Assembly: GCA_964451255.1 (NCBI GenBank)
Contig: CAYVHL010000009.1
Coordinates: 1-64,000 of the forward strand
Reading direction: 5' to 3'
Source: JAHBTB01 sp964451255
GTDB taxonomy: Bacteria; Armatimonadota; Fimbriimonadia; Fimbriimonadales; Fimbriimonadaceae
Length of the DNA: 64,000 nucleotides
The notes under the pieces are model-generated. The model saw nothing but the letters and a program-made list of their open reading frames with translations. It did no database searches and was not told the DNA's origin. Of the stretch, positions 32,669 to 42,149 are shown piece by piece. Each line of letters begins with the position of its first letter. Positions within the stretch are counted from its first letter, which is position 1. The translations under genes and the position numbers were made by a program.

Positions 32669-33580
32669 TTAGTCCCCCTCTTCAAGCCACCTGAGTTGTT
32701 CCCCGGTCAGGTTGATCTGACAGGCCTCGACGTTGGCTTTGAGTTGGTCGACGTCCGCCGGGCCGATCAGTGCCCAGACCGGATAAGGCTGACAGAGCGT
32801 CCATGCCAACGCGACTTGGTTGGCGGTGACTCCGATATCGCCGCCCAACCGCGCCGCCCGTTGTCGTCGTCTCTGGTTCTCTTCGTTGTCGTAAACACGT
32901 CGCACGTCGTCACTGTCCGCACCGGCGAAGTAGCCGCCTCCGGTACTGCTCCAACTGAACAATGGGAACTGTGTCCGCTCGTGCCACGAACGTTCATCCG
33001 GCGGGATGGTGTGGCAGTCGGCCCACATCGGTTCGTTCACAGTCGCGAGGGACAGGTTCGGGTTGTTCACGGCGAACCCTTGTTGTCCACTTGATGCCGC
33101 ATAGTCGTTGAACTCTTCGATTCGGTCGACATGCCAGTTGCTACAACCCCATTGGTCGACCCAGCCCCTCCTCTTCAACTCGTTGAGCTTGTCGACGAGA
33201 GGTCCGACCGCAACTTCGCGGTTGTCACGGTGGAACGCCCAGAACTCCATCGTGGTCTGACCGAGGCGCTCAAAATCGGCCCGCATGTCCGACTCGATGT
33301 CCTCGGGCGTCACTTTTGGCCGGTCTGACGGGTGGCTCCCCTTGTCATAGTAGACGAGCTCATTTCGTATACCGTTGGCCGCCGCCCACTCCGCGACCAT
33401 CGCATGGCCTTTGCCGCCGTGATAAATGTAGGCGAAGTCGAATGCGTTGCCACCCGACTCGTGATAGGCGTCAAGGAGCTTGATCGAGTTCACCCGATGG
33501 TCCGTGGTCACCGGCACAGTGCCCAGTATCAACCTCGACACCGAATGTCTGGTACCTGGCACGAGCAACTTGGGGATCAC
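32669..33580 (-). CDS. Aldo/keto reductase
   Basis: 303 residues of the AKR TIM-barrel family, NADPH-dependent carbonyl reductases. The catalytic tetrad is visible: Asp and Tyr in FDFAYIYHGG, lysine in VYYDKGSH, and histidine in WAFHRDN. The C-terminal ALAWTLCQPYPVWALIGPADVDQL segment matches the NADPH-binding end of the family. It overlaps the following Gfo/Idh/MocA gene (upstream on this strand) by 4 bases, so both are probably one operon acting on related sugar-like substrates. Substrate unknown. Confidence 0.82.
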   Translation of the reverse strand: MIPKLLVPGTRHSVSRLILGTVPVTTDHRVNSIKLLDAYHESGGNAFDFAYIYHGGKGHAMVAEWAAANGIRNELVYYDKGSHPSDRPKVTPEDIESDMRADFERLGQTTMEFWAFHRDNREVAVGPLVDKLNELKRRGWVDQWGCSNWHVDRIEEFNDYAASSGQQGFAVNNPNLSLATVNEPMWADCHTIPPDERSWHERTQFPLFSWSSTGGGYFAGADSDDVRRVYDNEENQRRRQRAARLGGDIGVTANQVALAWTLCQPYPVWALIGPADVDQLKANVEACQINLTGEQLRWLEEGD

Positions 33581-34557
33581 TTGCCGCCTCCGAAGACCAG
33601 TCCGCTGCTCGCCCGGATCATGTCAAGTGTCTTCATGTTCCCTCGGGTGTCGTCCCAGGACATCGCGCGAGATTGCCGAACCTCGATATCCGCCGCCACG
33701 CCGTCGGCCTCGTTGGCATAGAGATCGTCCACATCCCAGGGGCCGTACACCTCCGGCTCGTCCACGCCTCGCTTGAAAAGCTTCACATGGCCCCGGCAGA
33801 ACCACGGGCTCTCGACTACCAAACGCCCTTCGTCGCCGTAGACCACTACTTGGTTCTCCATCTGGAGGTGCACCCCGCTGGCGATACTGGCTGTGACGCC
33901 GTCTGGAAACTCAAGGAGGCCAGTCCCCCAGGCGTCGTAACCGTCGCCAGCGGGAGCAAAGGCGTACTCGACCCTTCTCGGTTCAGACCCGGCGATGGCG
34001 CGGGAGTACGAGGCCGTGTAGCAGCCGACGTCCATGATGCCGCCGCCCCCGACCTCGCGCGAAGTCCGAAAGTTGTCCCAGTCCTTCGAAGCCTGAAAGC
34101 TGAACTCCGCCCGGACATGGCAAACCTTTCCAACCGCTCCATCGCGGACCATCTTCAATACCGCTTGGGTCTGCGGGTGGAACCGGTACATGAACGCCTC
34201 GCAGAAATAGACGTCGTTCTCTCGGACGGCAGCAAGTGCCCTGTCCGTCTCCTCGGTGTTCAAGGTGAAGGGTTTCTCGCACAGGATGTGCTTGCCCGCC
34301 CTCGCGCACATGATCGTGTCTTCCATGTGCATGTGGTGAGGCGAGGCGATATAAACCGCATCGACTTCGGGGTCGTCAGCAACCCCTTGGTAGGTTGCAT
34401 GGCCTCGGCCCCCGTGCTCGGCACAAAAGGCGTCGGCCTTCTCCTGGGTCCGCGAACCCACTGCGACGAGCGTCCCCGTCTTTGACTTCTTGAGACCCCG
34501 GGCAAAGGCCCCGGCGATGCCGCCGGTCGCAAGGATGCCCCATCTGACTTTGTCCAT
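33577..34557 (-). CDS. Gfo/Idh/MocA-family oxidoreductase
   Basis: 326 residues from the ATG at 34555-34557: Rossmann motif GILATGGIAGAFARGLKK, conserved ASPHHMHMEDTIMCARAGKHILCEKPF (EKP lysine), and RFHPQTQAVLKM with GGGGIMDVGCYTASY in the catalytic domain. This form is close to the trans-1,2-dihydrobenzenediol dehydrogenase-like and glucose-fructose oxidoreductase-like branch. It is translationally coupled (ATGA) to the aldo/keto reductase. A longer frame starting at 34620 overlaps the next gene and is rejected. Confidence 0.88.
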   Translation of the reverse strand: MDKVRWGILATGGIAGAFARGLKKSKTGTLVAVGSRTQEKADAFCAEHGGRGHATYQGVADDPEVDAVYIASPHHMHMEDTIMCARAGKHILCEKPFTLNTEETDRALAAVRENDVYFCEAFMYRFHPQTQAVLKMVRDGAVGKVCHVRAEFSFQASKDWDNFRTSREVGGGGIMDVGCYTASYSRAIAGSEPRRVEYAFAPAGDGYDAWGTGLLEFPDGVTASIASGVHLQMENQVVVYGDEGRLVVESPWFCRGHVKLFKRGVDEPEVYGPWDVDDLYANEADGVAADIEVRQSRAMSWDDTRGNMKTLDMIRASSGLVFGGGK

Positions 34558-34577
34558 GACCGGCGGAATCATACAGG

Positions 34578-35273
34578 CTAGAACGTCTCCATCAAGCGCC
34601 CTTGATGGTCTTTTAGCCACTTTTCATGGGCTTTGTGTCCCGGGTCGTAGCGGCCCACCAGAACCCAGAACTCCGGGCCGTGGTTCAGGTGGGCGAGATG
34701 GGCGAGTTCATGGATGACGATTGCCTGCAAGACCTCTGGCGGGGCAAGGACGAGTCTCCAATTGAAGCTGAGCCCGCCGCGCGCACTGCAACTGCCCCAC
34801 TTGCTCCTTTGGTCACGGACCGAGATGGCGGTGTACTCGACTCCCATCGTCTTGCTCCAGCGGGAGGCCGACGCGGACAACTTCAGTTTCGCCTCGGCCT
34901 TGAACTTCCTTGCGACCACCTTTCGAGCTGCTTGAACCGTCGCAGCCCGAATCGAAAGCGTCCGTTCGCCCGAATCTACCGACCACGTGGGGCCGTCGCT
35001 CGCAACGTGAATGCGCCATTCTTCGCCACCATACAGAATCCGTGCCGGATCGAAAGACCGCAGTTCTTTGATGATCCGCAGGGTGTGGCGCAACACCCAG
35101 TCTGAGTTGGCTTTCATCAAGGCCTCCGCTGCTCTCGCGGGTGCCCCCCATGGCAAGACGACTTCCAGACCGTCGTGCAAGGCGCGGATCCTCCCCAGCT
35201 TGGCGCGGCGAGACCGGCGCACCGTCGCGGAGCACTCCACGCCGCCCAGCAGGACAGACACTTTCACCGACAC
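34578..35273 (-). CDS. YgjP/SprT-like metallopeptidase domain protein
   Basis: 231 residues of the YgjP (DUF45) family, zinc metallopeptidase-like proteins. It has the RRSRRAKLGRIRALHDGLEVVLP N-terminal beta strands, a KWGSCSARGGLSFNWRLVLAPP core motif and the HELAHLAHLNHGPEFW zinc site (HExxH plus downstream His). In some bacteria family members are reported to act in nucleotide pools or proteolysis; function is not settled. It starts close to the divergent S9 peptidase gene, with a 38-base gap between start codons. Confidence 0.85.
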   Translation of the reverse strand: MSVKVSVLLGGVECSATVRRSRRAKLGRIRALHDGLEVVLPWGAPARAAEALMKANSDWVLRHTLRIIKELRSFDPARILYGGEEWRIHVASDGPTWSVDSGERTLSIRAATVQAARKVVARKFKAEAKLKLSASASRWSKTMGVEYTAISVRDQRSKWGSCSARGGLSFNWRLVLAPPEVLQAIVIHELAHLAHLNHGPEFWVLVGRYDPGHKAHEKWLKDHQGRLMETF

Positions 35274-35311
35274 GGATCAATTTTGCTTTCCAAGTAGGTA
35301 AATAGAGAGGC

Positions 35312-37495
35312 ATGCGTCCCAGGCCGGTCCTCATTGCCGCCAGTCTTCTCCTCACGACCGTCTCGCTCGCCCAGCTTCCACCTCCAAAGGGCTTCAGCAT
35401 CCGCAGGCTCAGCAGCTACCCGCTGATCAATGGAAGCAGTCCTGGCGGCGCTGCAATGAGCCCAGACGGCCGACACATTGTGTTCAGTTGGAACAAGGAC
35501 GGCCAACGGATGAAAGACGTTTGGATCCTTGATTTCCCCAACGGGAAGCCGAAGCAGATCCTAAAGAGCGCCGACGTGCCCCAGTTTCCTCGACAGGAGG
35601 ACAAGAGGACGGCCCTACAGAAAGATGAACAGGCGCTCTATGACGGAGGAATCGGCAGGTACCAGTGGTCGCCCGACAGCAAGGAGATCTTGACCCAATA
35701 TCGAGGTCGGACTTGGATCTTCAAGCCGGACGGATCGAACTTCCATCCCCTGTTCGACACCCAGGAGCAGGTGTCCTCGCCCCAGTACTCGCCCGACGGC
35801 AAGTACATCTCGTTCATCCGAGGTGGCAACGTGTACCGAGTGGACCGCACGAACGGCGCGGTCAAACAACTCACGTTCATGGGCGGAGGCGGCCAGTCGA
35901 TCGATGGGGTCTGGTGGTCTCCCGACAGCAAGACGCTTGCTGTGCAGTGGAGCGACAGCACCAAGCAGGGCAAAGGGGTGATGATGGACTTCACCAAGGA
36001 TCGGGCCGAAGTCGTCAACATCGGGCGCGGTTGGATCGGCGAGGCGGGCCAGAACATCCGCATAGGGTTCGTCCCAGCAGAAGGCGGGGTTGTGAAGTTT
36101 GTCAACGGAATCCCGCGCTACACCTGGATCACCGACTACGCCTGGTCGCCGGACAGCCGATGGTTCGCCTTCTTCCACATTGACGAGGACTTCAAGACCG
36201 CGACCATCAGCGCGGCTATACCCTCGTCCTCACTTCGAGTCGACTCGTACACCGAGAAGGCGCCCAAGAACTACATCCCCGACTTCCGCAAACTCGACTG
36301 GACGCGGGACAGCAAGAAGATTCTCTTCACTACCGACATCCTTGACGGCAAATTCGGTTACCGCAGCCTGATGTCGGTCAGCCCGTTTGGCGGCAAGGTA
36401 GACAAGGTGTTCGCCAAGGATTTCGACATAGCCGGATTCGAACGCCCAAAGAACAGCGACCGGATCATCCTTGCCACCCTTGACCGCAACCCGCTCTGGG
36501 TAGACGTCACGGTTTTGGAACCCGACGGGACGACAAAGAAGCACGTCGTCTATGAGGACGGTTGCACGACCGCACCGAACTTCGATGACGCATCCTTACC
36601 CCTCGTCAGTGACGACGGACGGAGCATGGCGACCTCCGCCAGCAAACCGACGCTGAACTCCGAACTGTTCGCCTTGGAGCCCAAAGAGGCCAGACTCACC
36701 GTGAGTCAGACCGAAGACTTCGACAAGATCGAGTGGGCTGACGTCACGCCAGTCACGTTCCCGGGGCCGGACGGCGCGACTATCTACGGAACATTGATCA
36801 CCAAGAAAGGCATCGACAAGACCAAGAAGCACCCCGCCTTCCTGAGCAACATGTACGCGAACAGCGCACGACAAAGTTGGGGCGGATACAACGAGAACTA
36901 TGCCGCGAACGAATTGGACATGGTCGTCCTGAAGGTCAACTTCCGGGCGAGCTGGGGTCAGGGAGGTGAGTTCAATTCGGGCTACTACGAGAAGATGGGC
37001 GTCATTGACTCGGAGGAGGCCGTGGCCGCCAAGAAATACTTGGTCGGGCTCGGCTATGTGAACCCGGACAGGTGCGGGGTCTATGGCTGGAGTTACGGCG
37101 GCTTCCTTACCGACATGATCATGCTCACCCAGCCGGGTGCCTTCGACACCGGCGTCGCCATAGCCGCCGTCACAAATTGGCGGAGCTACAACGAGTGGTA
37201 CACACGCCGCCGTTTGGGCCTGCCGAAGGACAACGAAGCCGTCTATAAGAAGTGCTCGCCGGTCGACCACGCCGACGGTCTGCAGGGCAACCTCTTGATG
37301 ATCCACGGAATGCTCGACGACAACGTCCTATTCCAGGACGACGTCCAACTGTCCGAACTCATGATCCGCAAGGACAAGCACTTCGACGAGTTCTTCTTCC
37401 CAAGATCCGACCACGGGATCAGTCGCGAGCACGAGCGCCCGTTGGTATGGGAAAAGACGCTCGGATACCTGTACACTAAACTGACAAGACCATGA
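35312..37495 (+). CDS. Exported S9-family prolyl oligopeptidase-like peptidase
   Basis: 727 residues with a signal peptide (about 1-20), an N-terminal beta-propeller (repeats such as YQWSPDSKEI and YSPDGKYISFI) and a C-terminal alpha/beta-hydrolase domain. The catalytic triad can be read: serine in GWSYGG, aspartate in GMLDDNV and histidine in SDHGIS. This layout resembles DPP-IV/acylaminoacyl-peptidase-type enzymes, which release dipeptides from oligopeptides outside the cytoplasm. Start at 35312 follows GAGAGG. Its stop overlaps the next gene (ATGA). Confidence 0.9.
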   Translation: MRPRPVLIAASLLLTTVSLAQLPPPKGFSIRRLSSYPLINGSSPGGAAMSPDGRHIVFSWNKDGQRMKDVWILDFPNGKPKQILKSADVPQFPRQEDKRTALQKDEQALYDGGIGRYQWSPDSKEILTQYRGRTWIFKPDGSNFHPLFDTQEQVSSPQYSPDGKYISFIRGGNVYRVDRTNGAVKQLTFMGGGGQSIDGVWWSPDSKTLAVQWSDSTKQGKGVMMDFTKDRAEVVNIGRGWIGEAGQNIRIGFVPAEGGVVKFVNGIPRYTWITDYAWSPDSRWFAFFHIDEDFKTATISAAIPSSSLRVDSYTEKAPKNYIPDFRKLDWTRDSKKILFTTDILDGKFGYRSLMSVSPFGGKVDKVFAKDFDIAGFERPKNSDRIILATLDRNPLWVDVTVLEPDGTTKKHVVYEDGCTTAPNFDDASLPLVSDDGRSMATSASKPTLNSELFALEPKEARLTVSQTEDFDKIEWADVTPVTFPGPDGATIYGTLITKKGIDKTKKHPAFLSNMYANSARQSWGGYNENYAANELDMVVLKVNFRASWGQGGEFNSGYYEKMGVIDSEEAVAAKKYLVGLGYVNPDRCGVYGWSYGGFLTDMIMLTQPGAFDTGVAIAAVTNWRSYNEWYTRRRLGLPKDNEAVYKKCSPVDHADGLQGNLLMIHGMLDDNVLFQDDVQLSELMIRKDKHFDEFFFPRSDHGISREHERPLVWEKTLGYLYTKLTRP

Positions 37496-38055
37496 AGACA
37501 CTGCTCAAAACCCTGCTCTTGACCGTCGCCGTAGCCCCGTTCTGCCTGTCTGGCGCAACCGGCCGGTCGCCGAGCGATGCGCCCATGCCCGCCGACAAGG
37601 TGATCGCCAAGGCCTGCGACCAAGCGAAGACCTCCAAGAAAGACGTCTTGGTGCTCTTCCACGCTTCGTGGTGCGGTTGGTGCAAGAAACTGGACGAGGT
37701 TTTCTCAGACCCCAAGGTAAAGGCTGTCATCAACCGGGCATATGTCGTCACTTACCTGGACGTCCTTGAGAACGGGGACAAGAAGTCGCTCGAAAACCCG
37801 GGCGGCGAAAAGATGCTCGAACAGTGGGACGGCAAGGACCAGGGCATCCCGTACTACGTCGTTCTCAGCTCGAACGGGCGTCGGCTCGCCGATTCTCGCT
37901 ACAAAGGAACGGACGGCAAGCTCACGAACATGGGCTGTCCGGCCGAACCGCAGGAGATCGACGCGTTCATGACCCTTCTCAAAAGGAGCACGAAGCTCAA
38001 GTCCGACGAAGAGAAGGCCCTTCGCGCTCGGTTCGGCAAAGTAAAGGGCGGCTAG
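37492..38055 (+). CDS. Exported thioredoxin-fold protein
   Basis: 187 residues with a signal peptide (about 1-20) and a thioredoxin-like domain carrying LVLFHASWCGWCKKLDEVF, so a CxxC redox site with CGWC. This form resembles DUF255/thioredoxin_7-type proteins that fold or reduce periplasmic substrates. It overlaps the S9 peptidase stop as ATGA and probably shares its transcript; its target protein is unknown. It ends 9 bases before the convergent gcvH gene. Confidence 0.82.
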   Translation: MKTLLKTLLLTVAVAPFCLSGATGRSPSDAPMPADKVIAKACDQAKTSKKDVLVLFHASWCGWCKKLDEVFSDPKVKAVINRAYVVTYLDVLENGDKKSLENPGGEKMLEQWDGKDQGIPYYVVLSSNGRRLADSRYKGTDGKLTNMGCPAEPQEIDAFMTLLKRSTKLKSDEEKALRARFGKVKGG

Positions 38056-38063
38056 TGCCTCGG

Positions 38064-38444
38064 TCAGTCGTCCAGCGTCGCGGCGTATGCTTCAGGAGAA
38101 AGTAGCGCCGCGACCGAGGCCGTGTCGTCGACCTTGATCTTGACCATCCACCCTTGCCCATAGGGGTCAGTGTTCACAAGCTCGCTCTGGGCCGTCAGTG
38201 ATCCGTTGACGTCGGTCACTTCCCCCGCGACCGGGGCATAAAGGTCGCTGACGGTCTTCACGCTTTCGACCGTGCCGAACGTCTCGTCCAAGGCAAGAAC
38301 TCGCCCTTGCGTCGGTAAATCAACGTAAACGACGTCGCCAAGTTCGGACTGCGCGTGCTCGGTGATGCCGATCGTGGCGATGTCGCCTTCGAGTCGCACC
38401 CACTCGTGCGACTTGGTGTACTTGAGGTCGTTGGGGACGTTCAC
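38064..38444 (-). CDS. gcvH: Glycine cleavage system H protein
   Basis: Lipoyl carrier protein shuttling the aminomethyl group between the P and T proteins of glycine cleavage. The 126-residue product is full length, with HEWVRLEGDIATIGITEHAQSELGDVVYVDLP and the lipoylation lysine in ESVKTVSDLYAP, followed by the NTDPYGQGWMVKIK segment. The other glycine-cleavage genes are not in the window. It is divergent from trmD, with 41 bases between the start codons. Confidence 0.95.
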   Translation of the reverse strand: MNVPNDLKYTKSHEWVRLEGDIATIGITEHAQSELGDVVYVDLPTQGRVLALDETFGTVESVKTVSDLYAPVAGEVTDVNGSLTAQSELVNTDPYGQGWMVKIKVDDTASVAALLSPEAYAATLDD

Positions 38445-38485
38445 TTGTGCCGAGGAGAATACCAGTCGGTTACACTCCTTGCGAA

Positions 38486-39193
38486 ATGCGCGTGGCGTTT
38501 GTGACCTTGTTCCCTGAGATGATCCATCAGGCAGTGGGTCACAGCATCCTGTCGCGGGCCGCCGCCGCCGGGTTGGTCCGGTTCGAAACGTCGAACCCCC
38601 GCGACTTCGCGACGGACAAACATCGGACAGTGGACGACAGCAGCTACGGCGGTGGGCCAGGCATGGTCATGATGGCCCCAGTCGTGGCCGGAGCGCTGGC
38701 AAGCCTTAGGCCCGGGCCTGAGACCGCGGTCGTCCTGACCGATCCGGCCGGTGACCAGTTCACTCAGTCGCACGCGCGCGAACTCGCCACCAACGAGGAC
38801 GTCATCTTCATCTGCGGACACTACGAAGGCGTGGACGAACGCGTGCGCCTAAAGCTCGCGACCCACTGCTTGACAATCGGAGATTACGTCCTCACAGGCG
38901 GTGAACTGCCTGCCCTGGTCATGGCGGACGCTGTCGTCCGGCTTCGAGAAGGGGTTCTCGGCGACCCCGCCAGCCATGAGGACGACAGCCACTCCGACGG
39001 CCTGCTTGGCTTCCCTCTCTACACACGGCCCGCTGAATGGCAGGGCCTCGCCGTCCCACCTGTGCTCATGTCCGGCGACCATGGCGCGATCGCCAAATGG
39101 CGAAGGCAGCAGCAGATGGTCAGAACCCGTCGGCATCGGCCTGACCTCTTCGCACGAGCGGGCCTACGCGGCGAAGATATCGATCTGTTATAA
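38486..39193 (+). CDS. trmD: tRNA (guanine37-N1)-methyltransferase
   Basis: SPOUT-family methyltransferase that places m1G37 in tRNAs to prevent frameshifting. The 235-residue product has FVTLFPEMIHQAVGHSILSRA, the knot-region motifs ICGHYEGVDERV and IGDYVLTGGELPALVMADAVVRL, and a C-terminal TRPAEWQGLAVP segment. The ATG at 38486 gives a standard N-terminus; the upstream frame is not conserved. rplS follows, as in many bacteria, but here with its own promoter overlapping the trmD stop codon. Confidence 0.95.
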   Translation: MRVAFVTLFPEMIHQAVGHSILSRAAAAGLVRFETSNPRDFATDKHRTVDDSSYGGGPGMVMMAPVVAGALASLRPGPETAVVLTDPAGDQFTQSHARELATNEDVIFICGHYEGVDERVRLKLATHCLTIGDYVLTGGELPALVMADAVVRLREGVLGDPASHEDDSHSDGLLGFPLYTRPAEWQGLAVPPVLMSGDHGAIAKWRRQQQMVRTRRHRPDLFARAGLRGEDIDLL

Positions 39194-39194
39194 T
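39186..39194 (+). promoter_or_regulatory. Extended -10 promoter for rplS overlapping the trmD stop codon
   Basis: TG, one base, then TATAAT: a perfect extended -10 element, with the trmD stop codon TAA inside it. No good -35 is seen, as expected for extended -10 promoters. It would give an rplS leader of about 75-80 bases that holds a GGTCGG...CCGACC stem, possibly a leader structure. Confidence 0.5.
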
Positions 39195-39278
39195 CCTGGC
39201 TCCGTGGGTGTCTTGGTCGGCACTCCTGGGCCGTTGCCCTGTACCGACCGACAACCGCGTTAGAAGGTTTTTGAAGCC

Positions 39279-39629
39279 ATGTCGAAACAGGCGATCCTCG
39301 ATAGCGTCGTCCAGCCTTTTCTCAAGGACGATCTGCCGGACATCCGGCCCGGCGACACCGTGCGGGCGCACGTCAAGGTGCGTGAAGCCGGCAAAGAACG
39401 TATCCAGATATTTGAAGGCCTCGTGATCGCCGAGCGCCATGGTGGGATCGACCGGAACGTCACCGTCCGAAAGATCAGCAACGGCGTGGGTGTCGAGCGG
39501 ACCTTCCCGCTACACTCTCCCAACATCGCGAAGTTTGAAGTGCTCCGCCACGGAAAGATCCGACGGGCGAAGCTCTACTATCTCCGCGACAAAGTCGGCA
39601 AAGCCGCCAGGATCGAAGAGAAGCGCTGA
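39279..39629 (+). CDS. rplS: 50S ribosomal protein L19
   Basis: Ribosomal protein at the 30S-50S interface. The 116-residue product has the full family pattern: DDLPDIRPGDTVRAHVKVREAGKERIQIFEG, the VTVRKISNGVGVERTFPLHSPNI core and a basic RRAKLYYLRDKVGKAARI end. The ATG at 39279 is preceded by AGAAGG. The lepB gene begins 5 bases after the stop, so the two genes are probably co-transcribed. Confidence 0.96.
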   Translation: MSKQAILDSVVQPFLKDDLPDIRPGDTVRAHVKVREAGKERIQIFEGLVIAERHGGIDRNVTVRKISNGVGVERTFPLHSPNIAKFEVLRHGKIRRAKLYYLRDKVGKAARIEEKR

Positions 39630-39634
39630 TCCCT

Positions 39635-40600
39635 GTGTTTCCCCTCTGGTCTCTAGTCGCACAAGCTCAAACGTCGGGGGCCATCCAGTGGATCGACAAG
39701 CTGGCGCGGGCACCGATCAGCAAGATCGTCATCTTTGCAGCGATCGGCACGGCCATACGTGTCTTGCTTTTCAATTACCTGACCAAGACGCCGCTCCATC
39801 AGCGATTCGGTTCGTATAAGGCCGCACAGTACATCAACGAGTTTTCTGACGCGGTGGTCTATTCGGCCATCGTCGTCTTTATGTTGGTCCGGCCTTTCGC
39901 CATCCAGACGTTCGTCATCCCTTCAGGGTCGATGGTGGACACGCTCCGCCTGAGCGACTACATCGTGGCGAACAAGTGGGTTTATCGGGTGAGCGACCCA
40001 CAGTACGGAGACATCATTGTCTTCAAACCACCGAAACAAGGGCTTGTTGGCAACGAAAGCCCGGAGGACACCGATTACATCAAGCGATTGATCGGCAAGC
40101 CGGGCGACATCATCGAACTCAAGGACAAAATCGTCTATCGCAACGGTGTGGCGTTGGACGAGCCCTACGTCGATTACACCTTGCCTGGCCCGCACAACAA
40201 CATGGACGAGGTCATGCCAAAGGCCGACTGGCCGAATGAGAAGCTTCCCGATTGGAAGCTCGCGATCATCGACGGCAAACCATGGCCGGTGCAAATGATG
40301 GACGGCTTCACCGACTACGCTGGATTTGACGCGCCGAGGCAGATGCAGAACCTGGCGCCGGAATATCGGACAGAAGACCCGGAAATGCAACGACGCCTGA
40401 AGGAAGCTCCTCCAGCCAAGATTCCGCCTGGCTACTACCTGTTCATGGGTGACAACCGCAACGGATCGTATGACGGCCGCGCATGGGGTCTGGTGCCTCG
40501 TGAATCGATCGTCGGCAAGGCCTGGTTTATCTGGATGCCGGTCAGCCGCTTCAAATGGCTGGACATCAGTCCGAAGTATCCTGACTCGCCAAAGAAGTAA
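39635..40600 (+). CDS. lepB: Signal peptidase I
   Basis: Membrane peptidase that removes signal peptides of exported proteins. The 321-residue product has two N-terminal hydrophobic segments (about 28-48 and 70-92) and the S26 serine-lysine dyad: serine in VIPSGSMVDTL and lysine in DTDYIKRLIGKPGD; the C-terminal box reads FMGDNRNGSYDGRAWG. An insert of about 80 residues between the lysine box and the C-terminal box makes it longer than a minimal enzyme. The GTG start at 39635 is supported by its position 5 bases after rplS. Confidence 0.93.
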   Translation: MFPLWSLVAQAQTSGAIQWIDKLARAPISKIVIFAAIGTAIRVLLFNYLTKTPLHQRFGSYKAAQYINEFSDAVVYSAIVVFMLVRPFAIQTFVIPSGSMVDTLRLSDYIVANKWVYRVSDPQYGDIIVFKPPKQGLVGNESPEDTDYIKRLIGKPGDIIELKDKIVYRNGVALDEPYVDYTLPGPHNNMDEVMPKADWPNEKLPDWKLAIIDGKPWPVQMMDGFTDYAGFDAPRQMQNLAPEYRTEDPEMQRRLKEAPPAKIPPGYYLFMGDNRNGSYDGRAWGLVPRESIVGKAWFIWMPVSRFKWLDISPKYPDSPKK

Positions 40601-40613
40601 GTTCCCGCTTTGG

Positions 40614-42149
40614 TTACCGGAACTTCTCCAGGTTCTTTTCCAGCATTGTCCTGACTTCGACCGCCTTGGCATCGTAAGCTGACTTGTCGGCCCACGTCTC
40701 GCGCTGATGCAGGGCGTCACTCGGCACACCTTCGCAGCTTTGCGGCACAGACAACCCGAAGATCGGCTCGGTCTGGAACTCGCTCTTGTCCAGCGAACCG
40801 TCCAGGGCCGCGTGCAACAGAGCACGGGTGTGTTTCAAGGACATCCGATGGCCCACGCCGTATGGTCCGCCTGTCCAGCCTGTATTCACAAGCCAGACGG
40901 ACACGTCGTGCTTGCGCACCTTTTCCTTCAGGAGCTCGGCGTACACCTTAGGCGGCAAAGGCAGGAACGGGTGTCCGAAGCACGCGCTGAACGTCGCTTC
41001 TGGCTCCGATACTCCCGCCTCGGTGCCCGCGACCTTTGCGGTGTAACCGTTCAGGAAGTGGTCCATCGTCTGGGCCGGGTTCAACTTGCTGATCGGAGGT
41101 AGGACGCCGAAGGCGTCGCAGGTCAAAAAGAAGATGTTCTTAGGGTGTCCGCCGACGCTTGGGTGCACCGCCCCCTCGATGTACTCAACTGGGTAGGCGC
41201 AACGGGTGTTCTCGGTCTTGGACGAGTCGTCGTAGTCTGGGACGCGGTCGTCCAGAAGCATCACATTTTCAAGGACCGATCCAAATCTGATCGCGTTCCA
41301 AATCTGCGGTTCTCCCTCCTTGCTGAGCTTGATGCACTTCGCGTAACAGCCGCCCTCGATATTGAAGACGCCTTCGTCCGTCCAGCCGTGCTCATCGTCT
41401 CCGATCAGTGCCCGGTTGGGGTCGGCCGACAAAGTCGTCTTGCCGGTGCCACTGAGTCCAAAGAACAACGCAGTGTCCCCAGCCGGGCCAATGTTGGCGG
41501 AGCAGTGCATGCTCATGACCCCCTTCAAAGGCAAGAGGAAGTTCATGATCGTAAACACGCACTTCTTCATTTCCCCGGCATATTGGGTGCCCATGATGAC
41601 GAGCTCTCGGTCGGTCATGTTGAGGGCGATAACAGCGTCGCCGCGTGTGTTGTCCACCTTGGGGTCGCAAGTCTCGGTGCACATGTCAAGCACCGTCCAA
41701 TCCGGTTCGTAGCTCTTGAGCTCATCCCTTGTGGGACGGATCAACAGTGCCCTGATGAACAGGGCGTGCCACGCCTTTTCAACGATGAACCGCGCCTTGA
41801 TCCGGTGGGCCGGGTCTGCGCCGCCGTATGTGTCGACAACGTAAAGCGTCTTGTCTTTGACGCTCTTCACCGCCTTCGCTCGGAGGTAAGCGAACTGTTC
41901 GGGCGAGACCGAGATGTTGTTGTCCCACCAAACCTTATCCTCGGTCGTCGCGTCGCGGACGGTGACCTTGTCCTTTGGTGTCCGACCCGTGTACTTGTGG
42001 GTCATAGCGGTGAAGGCGCCGTTGTCCGCCAGTTCCCCCTCGCCGTTACGGATCGCGTGCTCGACGAGCTCGGGAGCGGAAAGGTTGTAGTGGACGATTT
42101 TGGCGGTAGAAAGATCGAATCGAGTGGTTGCAGGTGATGTCATGCTCAT
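40614..42149 (-). CDS. pckA: Phosphoenolpyruvate carboxykinase (ATP)
   Basis: Gluconeogenic enzyme converting oxaloacetate and ATP to PEP, CO2 and ADP. The 511-residue product carries the ATP-type signatures: YTGRTPKDKVTV near residue 53, the Walker A-like GLSGTGKTTLSADP, the metal-binding DDEHGW motif and an EGGCYAKCI segment. The ATG at 42147-42149 or the one two codons later may be used. It converges on lepB with a 13-base gap and is divergent from the pterin dehydratase-aroC pair. Confidence 0.95.
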   Translation of the reverse strand: MSMTSPATTRFDLSTAKIVHYNLSAPELVEHAIRNGEGELADNGAFTAMTHKYTGRTPKDKVTVRDATTEDKVWWDNNISVSPEQFAYLRAKAVKSVKDKTLYVVDTYGGADPAHRIKARFIVEKAWHALFIRALLIRPTRDELKSYEPDWTVLDMCTETCDPKVDNTRGDAVIALNMTDRELVIMGTQYAGEMKKCVFTIMNFLLPLKGVMSMHCSANIGPAGDTALFFGLSGTGKTTLSADPNRALIGDDEHGWTDEGVFNIEGGCYAKCIKLSKEGEPQIWNAIRFGSVLENVMLLDDRVPDYDDSSKTENTRCAYPVEYIEGAVHPSVGGHPKNIFFLTCDAFGVLPPISKLNPAQTMDHFLNGYTAKVAGTEAGVSEPEATFSACFGHPFLPLPPKVYAELLKEKVRKHDVSVWLVNTGWTGGPYGVGHRMSLKHTRALLHAALDGSLDKSEFQTEPIFGLSVPQSCEGVPSDALHQRETWADKSAYDAKAVEVRTMLEKNLEKFR

